In this document: positions 33,841 through 43,201 of the stretch, one piece after another
How the letters are laid out: every line of letters starts with the position of its first letter
How positions within the stretch are numbered: position 1 is the first letter of the stretch
NCBI GenBank assembly: GCA_965652395.1
Contig: CBFGUW010000021.1
Coordinates: forward strand, 1 to 64,000
Source: Saccharospirillum sp965652395
GTDB lineage: Bacteria > Pseudomonadota > Gammaproteobacteria > Pseudomonadales > Natronospirillaceae
Length of the DNA stretch: 64,000 nt
Direction: 5' to 3'
Program-made: the position numbers and the translations under genes
Notes under the pieces: model-generated
Seen by the model: the letters and a program-made list of their open reading frames with translations, nothing else
What the model was told of the DNA's origin: nothing
Databases searched by the model: none

Positions 33841-34836
33841 CTAGCGGATCAACAGATCGAGACGGTCGAGTATGCGATGGCACCAACGCCCCTGCACAGC
33901 CTCGATTGCCCGCCCGATAGCGGCCTGAAAGGCAACGGCGTCGGCGTCACCATGGCTTTTTATGACGGTAAGCGGACTGCCCGCCAGCAACGCGCCATTG
34001 CTGCGACGAGGGTCCAAACGAATGAACTGAGGTTTTAGTCTGCGGTTCAGAAAGTACCCCAGCAGACGGCCCAGCCAGTCGCCCTGCAATTGTTGTTTCA
34101 ATGCCGACAGTGTCAGATCCAAGGTACCTTCGGCCGACTTTATTACCGCGTTGCCGGTGAAACCGTCGGTAACGACAAGGTCCAGTCGTCCCTGAAACAC
34201 TTCGTTGGCTTCTATGTAACCGCGAAAGTCGATGTCAGACCAGTGTTTGAGCTGCTCGGAGGCCAAACGCAGGGAATGCGGCCCTTTATTAGCCTCCACG
34301 CCGAGGTTGAGCAGCGCCAGACTGGGATTCGCCCCTTTCGATTCTTCGACGATGGCAAGCCCTATGGCTGCAAACCCCAGCAGTTGTTCGGCACTGGCGG
34401 AAAAAGAAGCACCCAGATCCAGCATCACGATCGGCTCGCGCGCCGTGGGCACCCAGCTCACCAGCACGGGTCGATCAACGGCTGGATGCGGCACCGCGTG
34501 GCGATGCATCAGCGCCATTAACACACCGGTATGCTCCGCCGAGACCACGGCCTCCACTTGCTTGTCCGCCAGTGCCTGATAAGCCGCCTCAACGCCGCTG
34601 TGGTATTGGTGGCGTAGCAACTGAGCCGGATTTACATCGACAGGCAGGCTCTGTTCACACGCTCTGTAATTGACATTGGTCGGCAGGTTTCGAGGAAGTA
34701 ACGGTTCACAGAGTTCGGACTGTCCATAGAGGACACCGGAATGCTCAGGATGTTTTTGGAAATAACGAAGGGAGGCGGGGATTAATTGAGAGGGGCCCAA
34801 GTCCCCTCCCTGCAGATCGATGGCTAGAACAGCCAT
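33841..34836 (-). CDS. plsX: phosphate acyltransferase PlsX (diverged)
   Basis: A 331-residue protein shorter than most PlsX (about 340-355). Conserved parts include LDLGASF, LLNLGVEANKG, VTDGFTGNAVIKSAEGT, NGALLAG and TVIKSHGDADAVAF. Two usually strict motifs are altered: AIDLQGGDLGPS instead of the common DxMGGDxGP, and SAEHTGVLMALM instead of SAGNTGALM. PlsX converts acyl-ACP to acyl-phosphate for phospholipid synthesis. Gene position (rpmF-plsX-fabD) supports the call despite the divergence. Confidence 0.88.
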   Translation of the reverse strand: MAVLAIDLQGGDLGPSQLIPASLRYFQKHPEHSGVLYGQSELCEPLLPRNLPTNVNYRACEQSLPVDVNPAQLLRHQYHSGVEAAYQALADKQVEAVVSAEHTGVLMALMHRHAVPHPAVDRPVLVSWVPTAREPIVMLDLGASFSASAEQLLGFAAIGLAIVEESKGANPSLALLNLGVEANKGPHSLRLASEQLKHWSDIDFRGYIEANEVFQGRLDLVVTDGFTGNAVIKSAEGTLDLTLSALKQQLQGDWLGRLLGYFLNRRLKPQFIRLDPRRSNGALLAGSPLTVIKSHGDADAVAFQAAIGRAIEAVQGRWCHRILDRLDLLIR

Positions 34837-34842
34837 CGAGTC

Positions 34843-35025
34843 TTACTCGCTGTCGGCGTCCGCGATGACTTTGCGGCCCTTGTAGAAACCGTCCGGTGAC
34901 ACGTGGTGACGACGATGAGTTTCACCGCTGGTCGGATCGACAGACAACGCAGTGCCTTTCAGAGAATCGTGAGCGCGACGCATTCCACGACGGGAACGGG
35001 TCTTTTTGTTTTGCTGAACTGCCAT
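34843..35025 (-). CDS. rpmF: ribosomal protein bL32
   Basis: A 60-residue basic protein beginning MAVQQNKKTRSRRGMRRAHD, typical of bL32 after removal of Met. It lacks the four zinc-ligand Cys of the C+ form, as in most gammaproteobacteria. It lies six bases upstream of plsX and downstream of yceD, the standard arrangement. Confidence 0.97.
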   Translation of the reverse strand: MAVQQNKKTRSRRGMRRAHDSLKGTALSVDPTSGETHRRHHVSPDGFYKGRKVIADADSE

Positions 35026-35107
35026 GGCCTCGGCCTCCTAAACGTACGTTAATCGTTAGCGGGATGCTCGGGGCGGTCTAACCTACCAACACCACGCTGT
35101 TGACTTA

Positions 35108-35638
35108 TCAGGATCTCTTTTTCAGAGATTCCAAAACTTTAAACGGATTGTCTTTCTTATCCGATGAAGCTGTTTCATCGGCGTCATCCGGTTTGAATTC
35201 GGTCTGTATCTCGCACTCGCCTTCCGGATGCATGGCATGCATCGGAAGCGAAAGCAACACCTCGTCCTCTATGATATCAGCCACATCCAACGGCTGATCC
35301 GGCAGCAATACCAAAGGCTCGAGGCTCGCCGGCAACGCTTTGGCCATTTCATCGTTATAGACAATCGCCAGATTGAATTGGCTGTCTATCGAATGACTGA
35401 CCGGCCGCAGGCAGCGCTGACATTCCAGCTCCACCCTGCCAGATACCTCACCAAAGACGACACGGCGCTGTTCAGCGTCACGATTAAAGTTCAATGCTGC
35501 TTTGAACTCGGCATCCTGACTCAACACCGCATCCGCTACACGCGATAACCGATTGGACGACACAACCCCCTCAAGGAAGGTGTGTTGGTCGGCCAATTTA
35601 TAGGCATCGACGCGATCTGGGAGCTCGGATTTCGACAT
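35108..35638 (-). CDS. yceD: YceD (DUF177) protein
   Basis: A 176-residue acidic protein with the DUF177 core: GRVELECQRCLRPVSHSI (Cys pair), FNLAIVYNDE, LDVADIIEDEVLLSLPMHAMHP. The family occurs immediately upstream of rpmF in most bacteria and is linked to 23S rRNA maturation. The start region is divergent from the maf gene. It probably begins the fatty-acid operon. Confidence 0.93.
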   Translation of the reverse strand: MSKSELPDRVDAYKLADQHTFLEGVVSSNRLSRVADAVLSQDAEFKAALNFNRDAEQRRVVFGEVSGRVELECQRCLRPVSHSIDSQFNLAIVYNDEMAKALPASLEPLVLLPDQPLDVADIIEDEVLLSLPMHAMHPEGECEIQTEFKPDDADETASSDKKDNPFKVLESLKKRS

Positions 35639-35710
35639 AGGCGCGGTATGATACGGATGAGTTGGTTTAAGTCAAAGTTTTTTCAGGCTTTTTTAAGGAG
35701 ATCGTCCCCC

Positions 35711-36286
35711 ATGCAAGCCCCATTATTACTGGCTTCCACCTCCGCTTACCGAGCGGAACGATTGGCCTGTCTGCAATTACCCTTCGAACAGGCCGCGCCA
35801 GTCTGTGACGAAACGCCCGAAAAGGGGGAGTCGCCTTCGGATCTGGCATTGCGTCTGGCACGCCAAAAAGCGGCAAGCCTCACTGCTAACCATCCCCACC
35901 ACCTGATCATCGGCAGCGACCAAACCGCCGCCGCGCCGGACGGCCAGTTACTCAGCAAACCCGGCACAGTGGGCCAGGCTATAGACCAACTGGAGCGATG
36001 TTCCGGTAAGACCGTGGTCTTCCATACTGCCGTCGCCTTTGCCGGAGTTGCCAACCTAAGCTGGGACGTGGCGACGGAAGTCTGTTTTCGCGATCTGGCC
36101 CGGGCGGAAATTGAGCGCTACATCGCCAAGGACCAACCTATGGATTGCGCCGGCAGTTTCAAGGTGGAGGCGCTGGGTATCACACTGTTTGACTGGGTCC
36201 GCAGTGATGACCCCAACGCCCTGATCGGCTTGCCTTTATTGTCATTGGCGAAACACCTCAGGACATTGGGTTACCTCCTGCCCTGA
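35711..36286 (+). CDS. yceF: Maf/YceF-family nucleotide pyrophosphatase
   Basis: A 191-residue protein from ATG 35711 with AAGGAG ten bases upstream; the open frame reaches 129 bases further but that part overlaps yceD and is not Maf-like. Maf signatures: LLLASTSAYRAERL, CDETPEKGESPSDLALRLARQKA, IIGSDQTA, KPGTVGQAIDQLERCSGK and the C-terminal GSFKVEALGITLFDWVRSDD. The YceF branch is reported to prefer methylated GTP. It is divergent from yceD and converges on sppA. Confidence 0.92.
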   Translation: MQAPLLLASTSAYRAERLACLQLPFEQAAPVCDETPEKGESPSDLALRLARQKAASLTANHPHHLIIGSDQTAAAPDGQLLSKPGTVGQAIDQLERCSGKTVVFHTAVAFAGVANLSWDVATEVCFRDLARAEIERYIAKDQPMDCAGSFKVEALGITLFDWVRSDDPNALIGLPLLSLAKHLRTLGYLLP

Positions 36287-36299
36287 CAGTTGCTAACCG

Positions 36300-37295
36300 C
36301 TATCTCAACTTCAGATTCTCCATCACCCCAAGCTCGACAAAGGTTTTGGCCATGCCGACGCCCATTTCCTGTGCGAATTGACGCCAGGGCGATGGGCGAA
36401 CCGTGAAGTCGATCAGTTGCGGGTAACCCAATTCCCGCGCCAGCTGGGAGGTTGATTTCAGACCATCGACCAAGCCCAGATCGAGAGCCTGCTGACCAGT
36501 CCATACCAGGCCGGAGAACAGTTGGTTGCTTTCCTCTTCGGCCAGGCGATCACCCCGCCCCGCCTTTACGTCATTGATGAATTGTTGGTGAACATCGTTC
36601 AACAAAGCCTCAAACAGCTCGCGCTCCTCCGGGTCGACATCCTGGAAGGGGTCCATGAAGGCTTTGTGCTCTCCGGAAGTAAAGGCTCTGCGCTCCACTC
36701 CAATTTTGTCTATGAGTTCCTGGAAACCAAACCCCGCGGCCGTAACACCGATCGAACCGACGAGACTGGAACCATTGGCATAAATGTTCTCCGCGCCGGC
36801 GGCGATGTAATAAGCTCCGCTGGCGCCGGTATCGGTTATCACGGCATTAATTGGAACGTTCGGGTGGAGTTCGCGAAGTCGGCGCAGCTCGCTATAGACG
36901 TAAGCGGATTGGACCGGGCTGCCACCACCACTGTTGATTCGCACGATTAACGCCTTGGTGTCGGGGTGGTCAAGGGCGGCCTGGAGCCCTGTGTAGATAT
37001 TGTCGGCACTGGCCTGTTCGTGCGCCGCGATCATACCCGTCACCTCGACCACGGCCGTATGCCCACCGGTTTCCGCTGGAATCAGCCCGCCGCCCCACTG
37101 GCGACCCGCAACGATAAGCGCCAACAGAGCGAACAGATAAATGAATGTCAGTGACTTGAACAAAATGCCCCAACGGCGCTGCTTGCGCAGCTCTGCCGAA
37201 TTGGCCATCACCACTTTTTCGATTAAATGCCACTCTTTGCGTGAGCCGGCCCACTGTTCGCCGGTGGTATCCTCGGAACTTCTATTCCCAAACAT
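36300..37295 (-). CDS. sppA: signal peptide peptidase SppA-type S49 protease
   Basis: A 331-residue membrane protease of the single-domain (36K-type) class. One transmembrane helix lies near residues 47-65 (LTFIYLFALLALIVAG). Catalytic Ser is in DTGASGAYYIAAGA and the general-base Lys in TSGEHKAFMDPFQDV, with RINSGGGSPVQSAYVY forming the oxyanion region. The protein degrades cleaved signal peptides and membrane proteins. It is downstream of rluC, separated by 35 bases. Confidence 0.92.
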   Translation of the reverse strand: MFGNRSSEDTTGEQWAGSRKEWHLIEKVVMANSAELRKQRRWGILFKSLTFIYLFALLALIVAGRQWGGGLIPAETGGHTAVVEVTGMIAAHEQASADNIYTGLQAALDHPDTKALIVRINSGGGSPVQSAYVYSELRRLRELHPNVPINAVITDTGASGAYYIAAGAENIYANGSSLVGSIGVTAAGFGFQELIDKIGVERRAFTSGEHKAFMDPFQDVDPEERELFEALLNDVHQQFINDVKAGRGDRLAEEESNQLFSGLVWTGQQALDLGLVDGLKSTSQLARELGYPQLIDFTVRPSPWRQFAQEMGVGMAKTFVELGVMENLKLR

Positions 37296-37330
37296 GATGT
37301 ATCAACCTGTTCAATCGTTTAAAAATGATG

Positions 37331-38281
37331 CTATTGGGCGGTTTCAGAGCCTAAATCACTTAATAGTCTGGCCAATGGCGGATCCAGCGGCGCCTGAATG
37401 GTAAGCGTCCTGCCACTGTCCGGATGCGGCACCCTAAGTTGTGCCGCATGTAAAAACAAGCGGTTCAAGCCCATTTGGCGGCACAGAGTCTCGGCCCTGG
37501 GTGATTGGTATTTGGTATCACCAAGGATCGGGTGGCCGCTGTGCTGCGCATGCACCCGAATCTGGTGCGTTCGCCCGGTAATCGGCTGCGCTTCCACCCA
37601 AGTGGCTTGAGCAAAGGTTTTCAGTACACGAAAGCGCGTAAGGGATGGCTTGCCATCCGGCGCCACTGTCACAATACGCTCGCCTCCAGTCGCCTCATTC
37701 TTACGTAACGGAGCGTCCACCTGCTCGAGTGTCTCGGGCCACTGCCCCTGAACCAGGCACCAGTAAGTCTTTTGCACCTCGGTCTTGTTGCGAAACACAT
37801 CCTGCAGGGTCTTCAAGGCACTGCGCTTTTTCGCGACAAGCACCACACCCGACGTATCCCTATCCAGCCGATGAACCAGTTCGACGAACTTCAACTCCGG
37901 GCGCATCACCCGGTAGGACTCGATCAACCCAAGCTTAATACCGGAGCCACCGTGAACCGCCAGGCCATGGGGCTTGTTAATAGCCACCAGCCATTCATCC
38001 TCATACAAAATGGCCTTGTCCAGTTGATGCCTCAGGGTCTGCCCCGGAACGGCTGTGTTCACCGGTCGTTCACTGACTTGAACCGGAGGAATGCGAATCT
38101 CATCGTCGGCTTGCAAGCGGTACTCCGGCTTGACCCGCTTACCGTTCACCCGTACTTCACCCTTTCGCAATACGCGGTATATGCGGCTCTTGGGCACCTT
38201 CTTCCAATAACCTATGAGGAAATTATCGATCCTCTGGTCGGCACGATCCACTTCAACCCGATAAAAACTGACTTTTGGCAC
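37331..38281 (-). CDS. rluC: 23S rRNA pseudouridine synthase RluC
   Basis: A 316-residue enzyme with an N-terminal S4 RNA-binding domain (YRVLRKGEVRVNGKRVKPEY) and the RluA-type catalytic domain with the Asp in ELVHRLDRDTSGVVLVAKK, plus PITGRTHQIRVHAQHSGHPI and LGDTKYQ. RluC modifies 23S rRNA positions 955, 2504 and 2580 in E. coli. It is divergent from rne, as in E. coli and Pseudomonas. The related HAD phosphatase gene often found next to it is absent here. Confidence 0.95.
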   Translation of the reverse strand: MPKVSFYRVEVDRADQRIDNFLIGYWKKVPKSRIYRVLRKGEVRVNGKRVKPEYRLQADDEIRIPPVQVSERPVNTAVPGQTLRHQLDKAILYEDEWLVAINKPHGLAVHGGSGIKLGLIESYRVMRPELKFVELVHRLDRDTSGVVLVAKKRSALKTLQDVFRNKTEVQKTYWCLVQGQWPETLEQVDAPLRKNEATGGERIVTVAPDGKPSLTRFRVLKTFAQATWVEAQPITGRTHQIRVHAQHSGHPILGDTKYQSPRAETLCRQMGLNRLFLHAAQLRVPHPDSGRTLTIQAPLDPPLARLLSDLGSETAQ

Positions 38282-38839
38282 GGTTATCCAGACTTGTCGT
38301 AAAAGACGGCGATTGTATCAGGTAAGAGGGCGATGGCGCAGAGTGCGATCATTTCTCCGTGGTTCGCACGAGGCTACCCCCGCCTAACAGGGGCGGTTCC
38401 TGCCACCAAGCCTTTCCTAACGGGAATTGTTCAAATGAAGCTTAGCTGCTAGACTCCAGATTGCTGGGAATCCGGCGGACCTACCGCCCAGAGACCACAC
38501 AGGTGGCAAGGACCGGACCCCAACCCACGGAATACTGAAAATACAGATTCCGGACGTATTGGTTGGGCAGCAAGTACAGTTTAAAACAGTGTATGACCAT
38601 GGGCTGTAAGGAAGAAAGCACTTCAATACAAGGCGCAAGTGTTTCTAAAAAAGAGCAGGCATCCCCGTAAGACTCTGTCCATACACCCGGTTGTAAATGG
38701 AAGGCACCGAAACGCTGTATCGGCCGCGAGGCTGGTGCACCTCATAGTGTTACCGATTTTCTATCGGTGTTCGCCCGCCTGTAGACCCTGCCCTTGCTGC
38801 TCTGTCATCCATGATGCATATACAGAGTAACGAATCTCA
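38282..38839 (+). promoter_or_regulatory. rne/rluC divergent region with long structured rne leader
   Basis: A 558-base gene-free stretch. A nested hairpin is visible: outer CCCAACC (38519-38525) with GGTTGGG (38561-38567), inner CGGAAT (38528-38533) with ATTCCG (38547-38552). RNase E mRNA in E. coli carries a long leader with hairpins used for feedback control by RNase E itself; this leader fits that role by position, length and structure. No coding frame in the stretch looks real. Promoters could not be placed. Confidence 0.6.
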
Positions 38840-41617
38840 ATGAAAAGAATGTTAATAAACGCAACCCAGGCAGAGGAGCTCAGGGTTGCACTGGTAGACG
38901 GTCAAAAATTGTATGACCTGGATATCGAAACCGGCTTTAGGGAACAGAAAAAAGCCAACATCTACAAAGGCAAAATCACCCGAATCGAACCCAGTCTTGA
39001 AGCCGCCTTCGTTGACTTCGGTGCCGAACGTCACGGATTCCTTCCCCTTAAAGAAATCGCCCGTGAGTACTTTGTTGACTCTAATATGTCCTCCCGCGCC
39101 GGCATTCGTGAGCTGGTAAAGGAAGGCACCGAAGTCATTATTCAGGTCGACAAAGAAGAGCGCGGTAATAAAGGCGCGGCATTGACCACCATGGTCAGCC
39201 TGGCGGGTCGTTATCTGGTGCTTATGCCCAACAATCCTCGTGCCGGCGGCATCTCACGCCGCATCGAAGGTGATGAACGCGCGCAAATCCGCGAAGCGCT
39301 GCAAGGCGTCAGTATCCCTGACGGCATGGGCGTGATCGTACGTACCGCCGGTATCGGCCGCAGTGCCGAAGAGCTGCAGTGGGATCTGGATTACCTGATC
39401 CAACTTTGGGCCTCGATCAAAGAAGCCTCGGTCACCCGCCCTGCCCCCTTCCTGATTCTTCAGGAAAGCAATGTCATCCTGCGCGCAATTCGCGACTACC
39501 TGCGCCAGGATATCGGCGAAGTATTGATCGACAGTAAAGACGCCTACAACTACGCCCTGGATTTCGTGCAGAAAGTCATGCCGAACTACCAGAGCAAATT
39601 GAAGCTGTACGAAGATTCCGTCCCGCTGTTCAATCGCTACCAGATTGAATCTCAGATCGAGAGCGCCTTCCAACGGGAAGTAAAGCTGCCCAGCGGCGGT
39701 TCCATCGTGATCGACCCGACTGAAGCGTTGGTGTCCATCGATATCAACTCCAGTCGTTCCACCAAGGGTGGGGATATCGAAGAAACGGCCTTCCATACCA
39801 ACCTTGAAGCCGCCGAAGAGATTGCCCGCCAATTGCGTCTTCGTGATATGGGTGGTCTGGTGGTGATCGATTTTATCGATATGAATCAGGCCAAGCATCA
39901 GCGTGAAGTGGAATCCCGCATCAAGGATGCCACCAACTCCGACCGTGCTCGGGTTCAGGTGGGTCGTTTGTCCCGTTTTGGCTTGTTGGAAATGTCCCGC
40001 CAGCGCCTGCGGCCTTCCCTGGGTGAAACCAGCGGTATTGTGTGCCCTCGCTGTAACGGCCACGGCATCATTCGGGATGTGAAATCCCTGTCCCTGGCCA
40101 TTTTGCGCTTGGTCGAGGAAGAGTCACTGAAAGAGCGCACCGCCCAAATTCGCGCCATCGTGCCGATGTCTGTCGCCACTTTCCTGCTGAACGAAAAGCG
40201 GGAATCTATCTATGAAATAGAAAAGCGCCAGAAAGTGCATGTGCTGATCGTGCCGAACCCACAAATGGAAACACCTCACTATGAGGTGATGCGCCTTCGC
40301 GACGACGACGAGTCACTGGCCAATGCGGAACCCAGCTATGCGTTGAAGCTCGAAACGGCGCCTTCCGAAGTGGAAACCGTTCTGGAAGCCCAGACCAAAC
40401 CTCAGGAAGCCGCGATATCCAGCATCCAGGCTCCCCGTCAACCCGCACCGGTAGTGGTCGAGGAACCGGCTGAAGTCAGTGCTCCGGCGAAAGCCCCGGT
40501 GGCCCCGTCCGCCGAACCCGGTATGTTTGCCAAGATCGGAAAATGGTTGAATGGTTTTCTGGGTGGAGGCGAGACTGGCGAAAGCACGCGCGAGCCCCAG
40601 AAACCTCAGCCGACTCAGCGGTCCGGTCGCGATTCAGAGAACCGCAACCATCGCAACCGGGGTGGCAACTCACGCCCTCAGCGCAATAGAAATCGCGACG
40701 GCGGACAACGTGACAACCGCTCAAATCGTCAGCAGTCGGAAAGTACGCCTGCCGCTGAGCAACGCCCTGCCGCTCCGAGCCAGAAAGAATCCGGTCGACC
40801 AGCCCGCGCCAAAGACACCAAGCGTTCAGAGCGTTCCGAAGCGGCCAGTGAGGAAAAAGACAACCGCAATGACCGTAGGCCTCCACGCCAGTTGAAGCGT
40901 CGTGAAGAACGCGACAGCAGTACCGGTCGCGTACCTTTGGCGGAAGTGGGAAAGAACCGTAAGGTTCGCGGCGTCAGTAAAAACGCCAGCAAGCGACCCA
41001 ACCCGGAGAAGCCGGAGGAAGTGGTTAGCGATATCGAGGAAGTGATTGCCATGGTGAATGCGGGACCTCAAGAGGAAACCTCTCAGGCCCAGGCTACATC
41101 GCAAGAAGCGATCGCTACTGCCAAAGAAAGTGCTCCGCACTCTTCAGAGCAGGGCACAACTTCTGTACAGAAGCCAGAGCCCAAAGAGGAAGCGGCAGTA
41201 TCGGCTCCCTCCGATAAGCCGAGCGAAAAGACGTCTGAGCCCTCGAAATTGGAAGAATCTCCGTCGCCACGCGTTGCCCACGAGCCGATTGAAGCCGAAA
41301 AAGCTCAATCTGAAAACCGGGCCACGGAAGAAGCCACAACTGAGACATCTCAGGCGACCGGCGACAAGAAGGAAGAACCGGCAGCGGAAGCAGCGGCACA
41401 ATCCACTGTGAAAGCTGACGATAAAGCCGAAGAGAAACCGGCTGACGTTGTCGCCAAAGAGGATAAGCCGGCGAAAGAAGAACCAAGCGAAGCGGCCGTG
41501 TCGCCTGTTGCACAAGAGGCGTCTTCCGATGAAGATTCTGGAGATAAGCCGAAACGTGCGCCGAACGACCCTCGCGAGGTTCGCCGTCGCAAGATTGAAG
41601 AGCAGCAAAATCAATAA
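38840..41617 (+). CDS. rne: ribonuclease E
   Basis: A 925-residue endoribonuclease. The N-terminal half (to about residue 500) holds the S1 domain (KANIYKGKITRIEPSLEAAF, ERHGFLPL), the 5'-sensor, the DNase I-like domain with the metal-binding Asp residues in LVSIDINSSRSTKGG and GGLVVIDFIDM, and the zinc link CPRCNGHG. The C-terminal half is disordered: an Arg-rich RNA-binding region (about 600-690) followed by an Ala/Glu/Lys/Pro-rich tail, the scaffold for the degradosome. It initiates mRNA decay and rRNA/tRNA processing at the inner membrane. A bidirectional terminator follows. Confidence 0.97.
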   Translation: MKRMLINATQAEELRVALVDGQKLYDLDIETGFREQKKANIYKGKITRIEPSLEAAFVDFGAERHGFLPLKEIAREYFVDSNMSSRAGIRELVKEGTEVIIQVDKEERGNKGAALTTMVSLAGRYLVLMPNNPRAGGISRRIEGDERAQIREALQGVSIPDGMGVIVRTAGIGRSAEELQWDLDYLIQLWASIKEASVTRPAPFLILQESNVILRAIRDYLRQDIGEVLIDSKDAYNYALDFVQKVMPNYQSKLKLYEDSVPLFNRYQIESQIESAFQREVKLPSGGSIVIDPTEALVSIDINSSRSTKGGDIEETAFHTNLEAAEEIARQLRLRDMGGLVVIDFIDMNQAKHQREVESRIKDATNSDRARVQVGRLSRFGLLEMSRQRLRPSLGETSGIVCPRCNGHGIIRDVKSLSLAILRLVEEESLKERTAQIRAIVPMSVATFLLNEKRESIYEIEKRQKVHVLIVPNPQMETPHYEVMRLRDDDESLANAEPSYALKLETAPSEVETVLEAQTKPQEAAISSIQAPRQPAPVVVEEPAEVSAPAKAPVAPSAEPGMFAKIGKWLNGFLGGGETGESTREPQKPQPTQRSGRDSENRNHRNRGGNSRPQRNRNRDGGQRDNRSNRQQSESTPAAEQRPAAPSQKESGRPARAKDTKRSERSEAASEEKDNRNDRRPPRQLKRREERDSSTGRVPLAEVGKNRKVRGVSKNASKRPNPEKPEEVVSDIEEVIAMVNAGPQEETSQAQATSQEAIATAKESAPHSSEQGTTSVQKPEPKEEAAVSAPSDKPSEKTSEPSKLEESPSPRVAHEPIEAEKAQSENRATEEATTETSQATGDKKEEPAAEAAAQSTVKADDKAEEKPADVVAKEDKPAKEEPSEAAVSPVAQEASSDEDSGDKPKRAPNDPREVRRRKIEEQQNQ

Positions 41618-41633
41618 GCTTTTGGCTTGATAT

Positions 41634-41661
41634 AAAAAAACCGGCTAATGCCGGTTTTTTT
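41634..41661. terminator. bidirectional terminator between rne and murB
   Basis: A7-CCGGC-TAAT-GCCGG-T7 (41634-41661), a near-perfect two-way intrinsic terminator in the 55-base gap between the convergent rne and murB genes. Confidence 0.95.
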
Positions 41662-41672
41662 ATGGCTGAATA

Positions 41673-42692
41673 TCAGTCAATGCCACCATTCCAGTACCTT
41701 GGCTCACGCTCCAGGTCCACACCAAACCGTCGTTTCACACAGTCTTGTACCTGCTGCTGCCAATCGATAATGTCGGAAGCCTCCGCCCTCTCGGGATTGA
41801 CCAGCACCAATGCCTGCTTCTCGTAGCACCCGACACCCGCTTCGTTTGACAGGCCTTTCAAGCCGCACTGATCGATCAGCCATCCGGCGGCCAGCTTCCA
41901 ACCTCGCCCCGCTGGGTATGCCACAAGGTTGGGGTGGCGCTCGCTCAATTGATGGTAGGTAGATGGGTCAATCAGAGGATTTTTGAAAAAGCTTCCGGCA
42001 TTTGGAATGACAGCCGGGTCCGGCAACTTCTCCTGACGAACTTGAATTACGGCATTCATTACGTCGGCGGCTGTCAGGTTTCGTTGTGTTTTCAGTTTTT
42101 GCAATGGGCCGTAACCCAAGATGGGACGGAACTGTCGTGATAATCGCAGATCGATAGACCAAATAATGTAGCGGTTGTTTTCTCGCTTGAACCGGCTGTC
42201 GCGGTAGGCGAATTCGCAATCAGACTTATCGAAAGACAGCCAAACGCCTCCTTTAGTGTCGAACACATTTACAGCCACTAAACAATCCGCCAATTCCACA
42301 CCGTAAGCACCGATGTTCTGTATTGGTGCCGCTCCGGCCTGACCTGGAATCAAGGCCAGGTTTTCCAGACCCGATAAGCCTTTCGCGATACTGGCTGTGA
42401 CCCATTCATGCCAGTTTTCTCCGGCTTGCACACGCCAAATCTCGGCATCGATCTCTTCTGCGAGACGCTCGAAGCCTTTAAGCTCCATCCCCACAACCAA
42501 GCCGTGTATGAGCGGTGCCAGAACCAGGTTACTACCGCCCCCCAAAACTCGAACAGGCAGGTTGTTCATTCTTGCCCATTCAACTAACTCAGGAATCTGA
42601 TCACGCTTTTCAACTTCCGCCCAATATTGAGCTTTCGCCGGGACACCCAATGTATTGCGTCCCGAAAGATCCACCCCTTCCAGGATTTGCAT
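41673..42692 (-). CDS. murB: UDP-N-acetylenolpyruvoylglucosamine reductase
   Basis: A 339-residue FAD enzyme of the E. coli type. FAD-binding LGGGSNLVLAP, the domain-two GLENLALIPGQAGAAPIQNIGAYG-type region, the catalytic Ser in NAGSFFKNP and the C-terminal Glu region (PERAEASDII) are visible. It completes UDP-MurNAc formation for peptidoglycan in the cytoplasm. It shares one base with the upstream tyrosine phosphatase gene. Confidence 0.96.
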   Translation of the reverse strand: MQILEGVDLSGRNTLGVPAKAQYWAEVEKRDQIPELVEWARMNNLPVRVLGGGSNLVLAPLIHGLVVGMELKGFERLAEEIDAEIWRVQAGENWHEWVTASIAKGLSGLENLALIPGQAGAAPIQNIGAYGVELADCLVAVNVFDTKGGVWLSFDKSDCEFAYRDSRFKRENNRYIIWSIDLRLSRQFRPILGYGPLQKLKTQRNLTAADVMNAVIQVRQEKLPDPAVIPNAGSFFKNPLIDPSTYHQLSERHPNLVAYPAGRGWKLAAGWLIDQCGLKGLSNEAGVGCYEKQALVLVNPERAEASDIIDWQQQVQDCVKRRFGVDLEREPRYWNGGID

Positions 42693-43201
42693 CAGACGTC
42701 CTGCTTGAGCAGCGATGATTGAAGACGGTGCAACCAGGCATCACTGGCGGCTTCGCACAACTCAAGAACATGAGCAAAGCCATCTTCGCCACCGTAATAC
42801 GGATCGGGTACTTCGGTTTCCGCTGTCTCGGACAGAGGCTCCAAAAACAGCGTGAGCCGGGCACGACAGTTCGCCGGTTTCATGGCCTTTAAATCGGCCA
42901 GGTTGCTGCCATCCATCGCCAATATCCAGTCGAATTGGTGGAAGTCTTCCGGGGTTACCTGACGTGCACGGAGGTGATCGAGCGAATAACCCCGCTTCAA
43001 CGCGGCTTGCTGAGTGCGTGGATCGGGTGCCCGCCCAATGTGCCAATCCCCCGTACCGGCCGAATCGGTAACAATGTGATCCGCCAAGGGGGAGTCAGCC
43101 AGTTTTTTCTCGAATACGCCCTGAGCCGTCGGAGAGCGACAAATATTGCCTAAGCACACAAATAGAATCGAGGTTTGTCGTGCGGCGGATGTAGCACTCA
43201 T
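42692..43201 (-). CDS. low-molecular-weight protein tyrosine phosphatase
   Basis: A 169-residue phosphatase. The P-loop is CLGNICRSPT near the N-terminus, and the catalytic-acid Asp lies in EVPDPYYGGEDGF. Length is typical of the family. In pseudomonads the same gene sits between murB and kdsB. Stand-alone members of this kind often act on tyrosine kinases of capsule export, but no kinase gene is in this window, so the target is open. Confidence 0.92.
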   Translation of the reverse strand: MSATSAARQTSILFVCLGNICRSPTAQGVFEKKLADSPLADHIVTDSAGTGDWHIGRAPDPRTQQAALKRGYSLDHLRARQVTPEDFHQFDWILAMDGSNLADLKAMKPANCRARLTLFLEPLSETAETEVPDPYYGGEDGFAHVLELCEAASDAWLHRLQSSLLKQDV

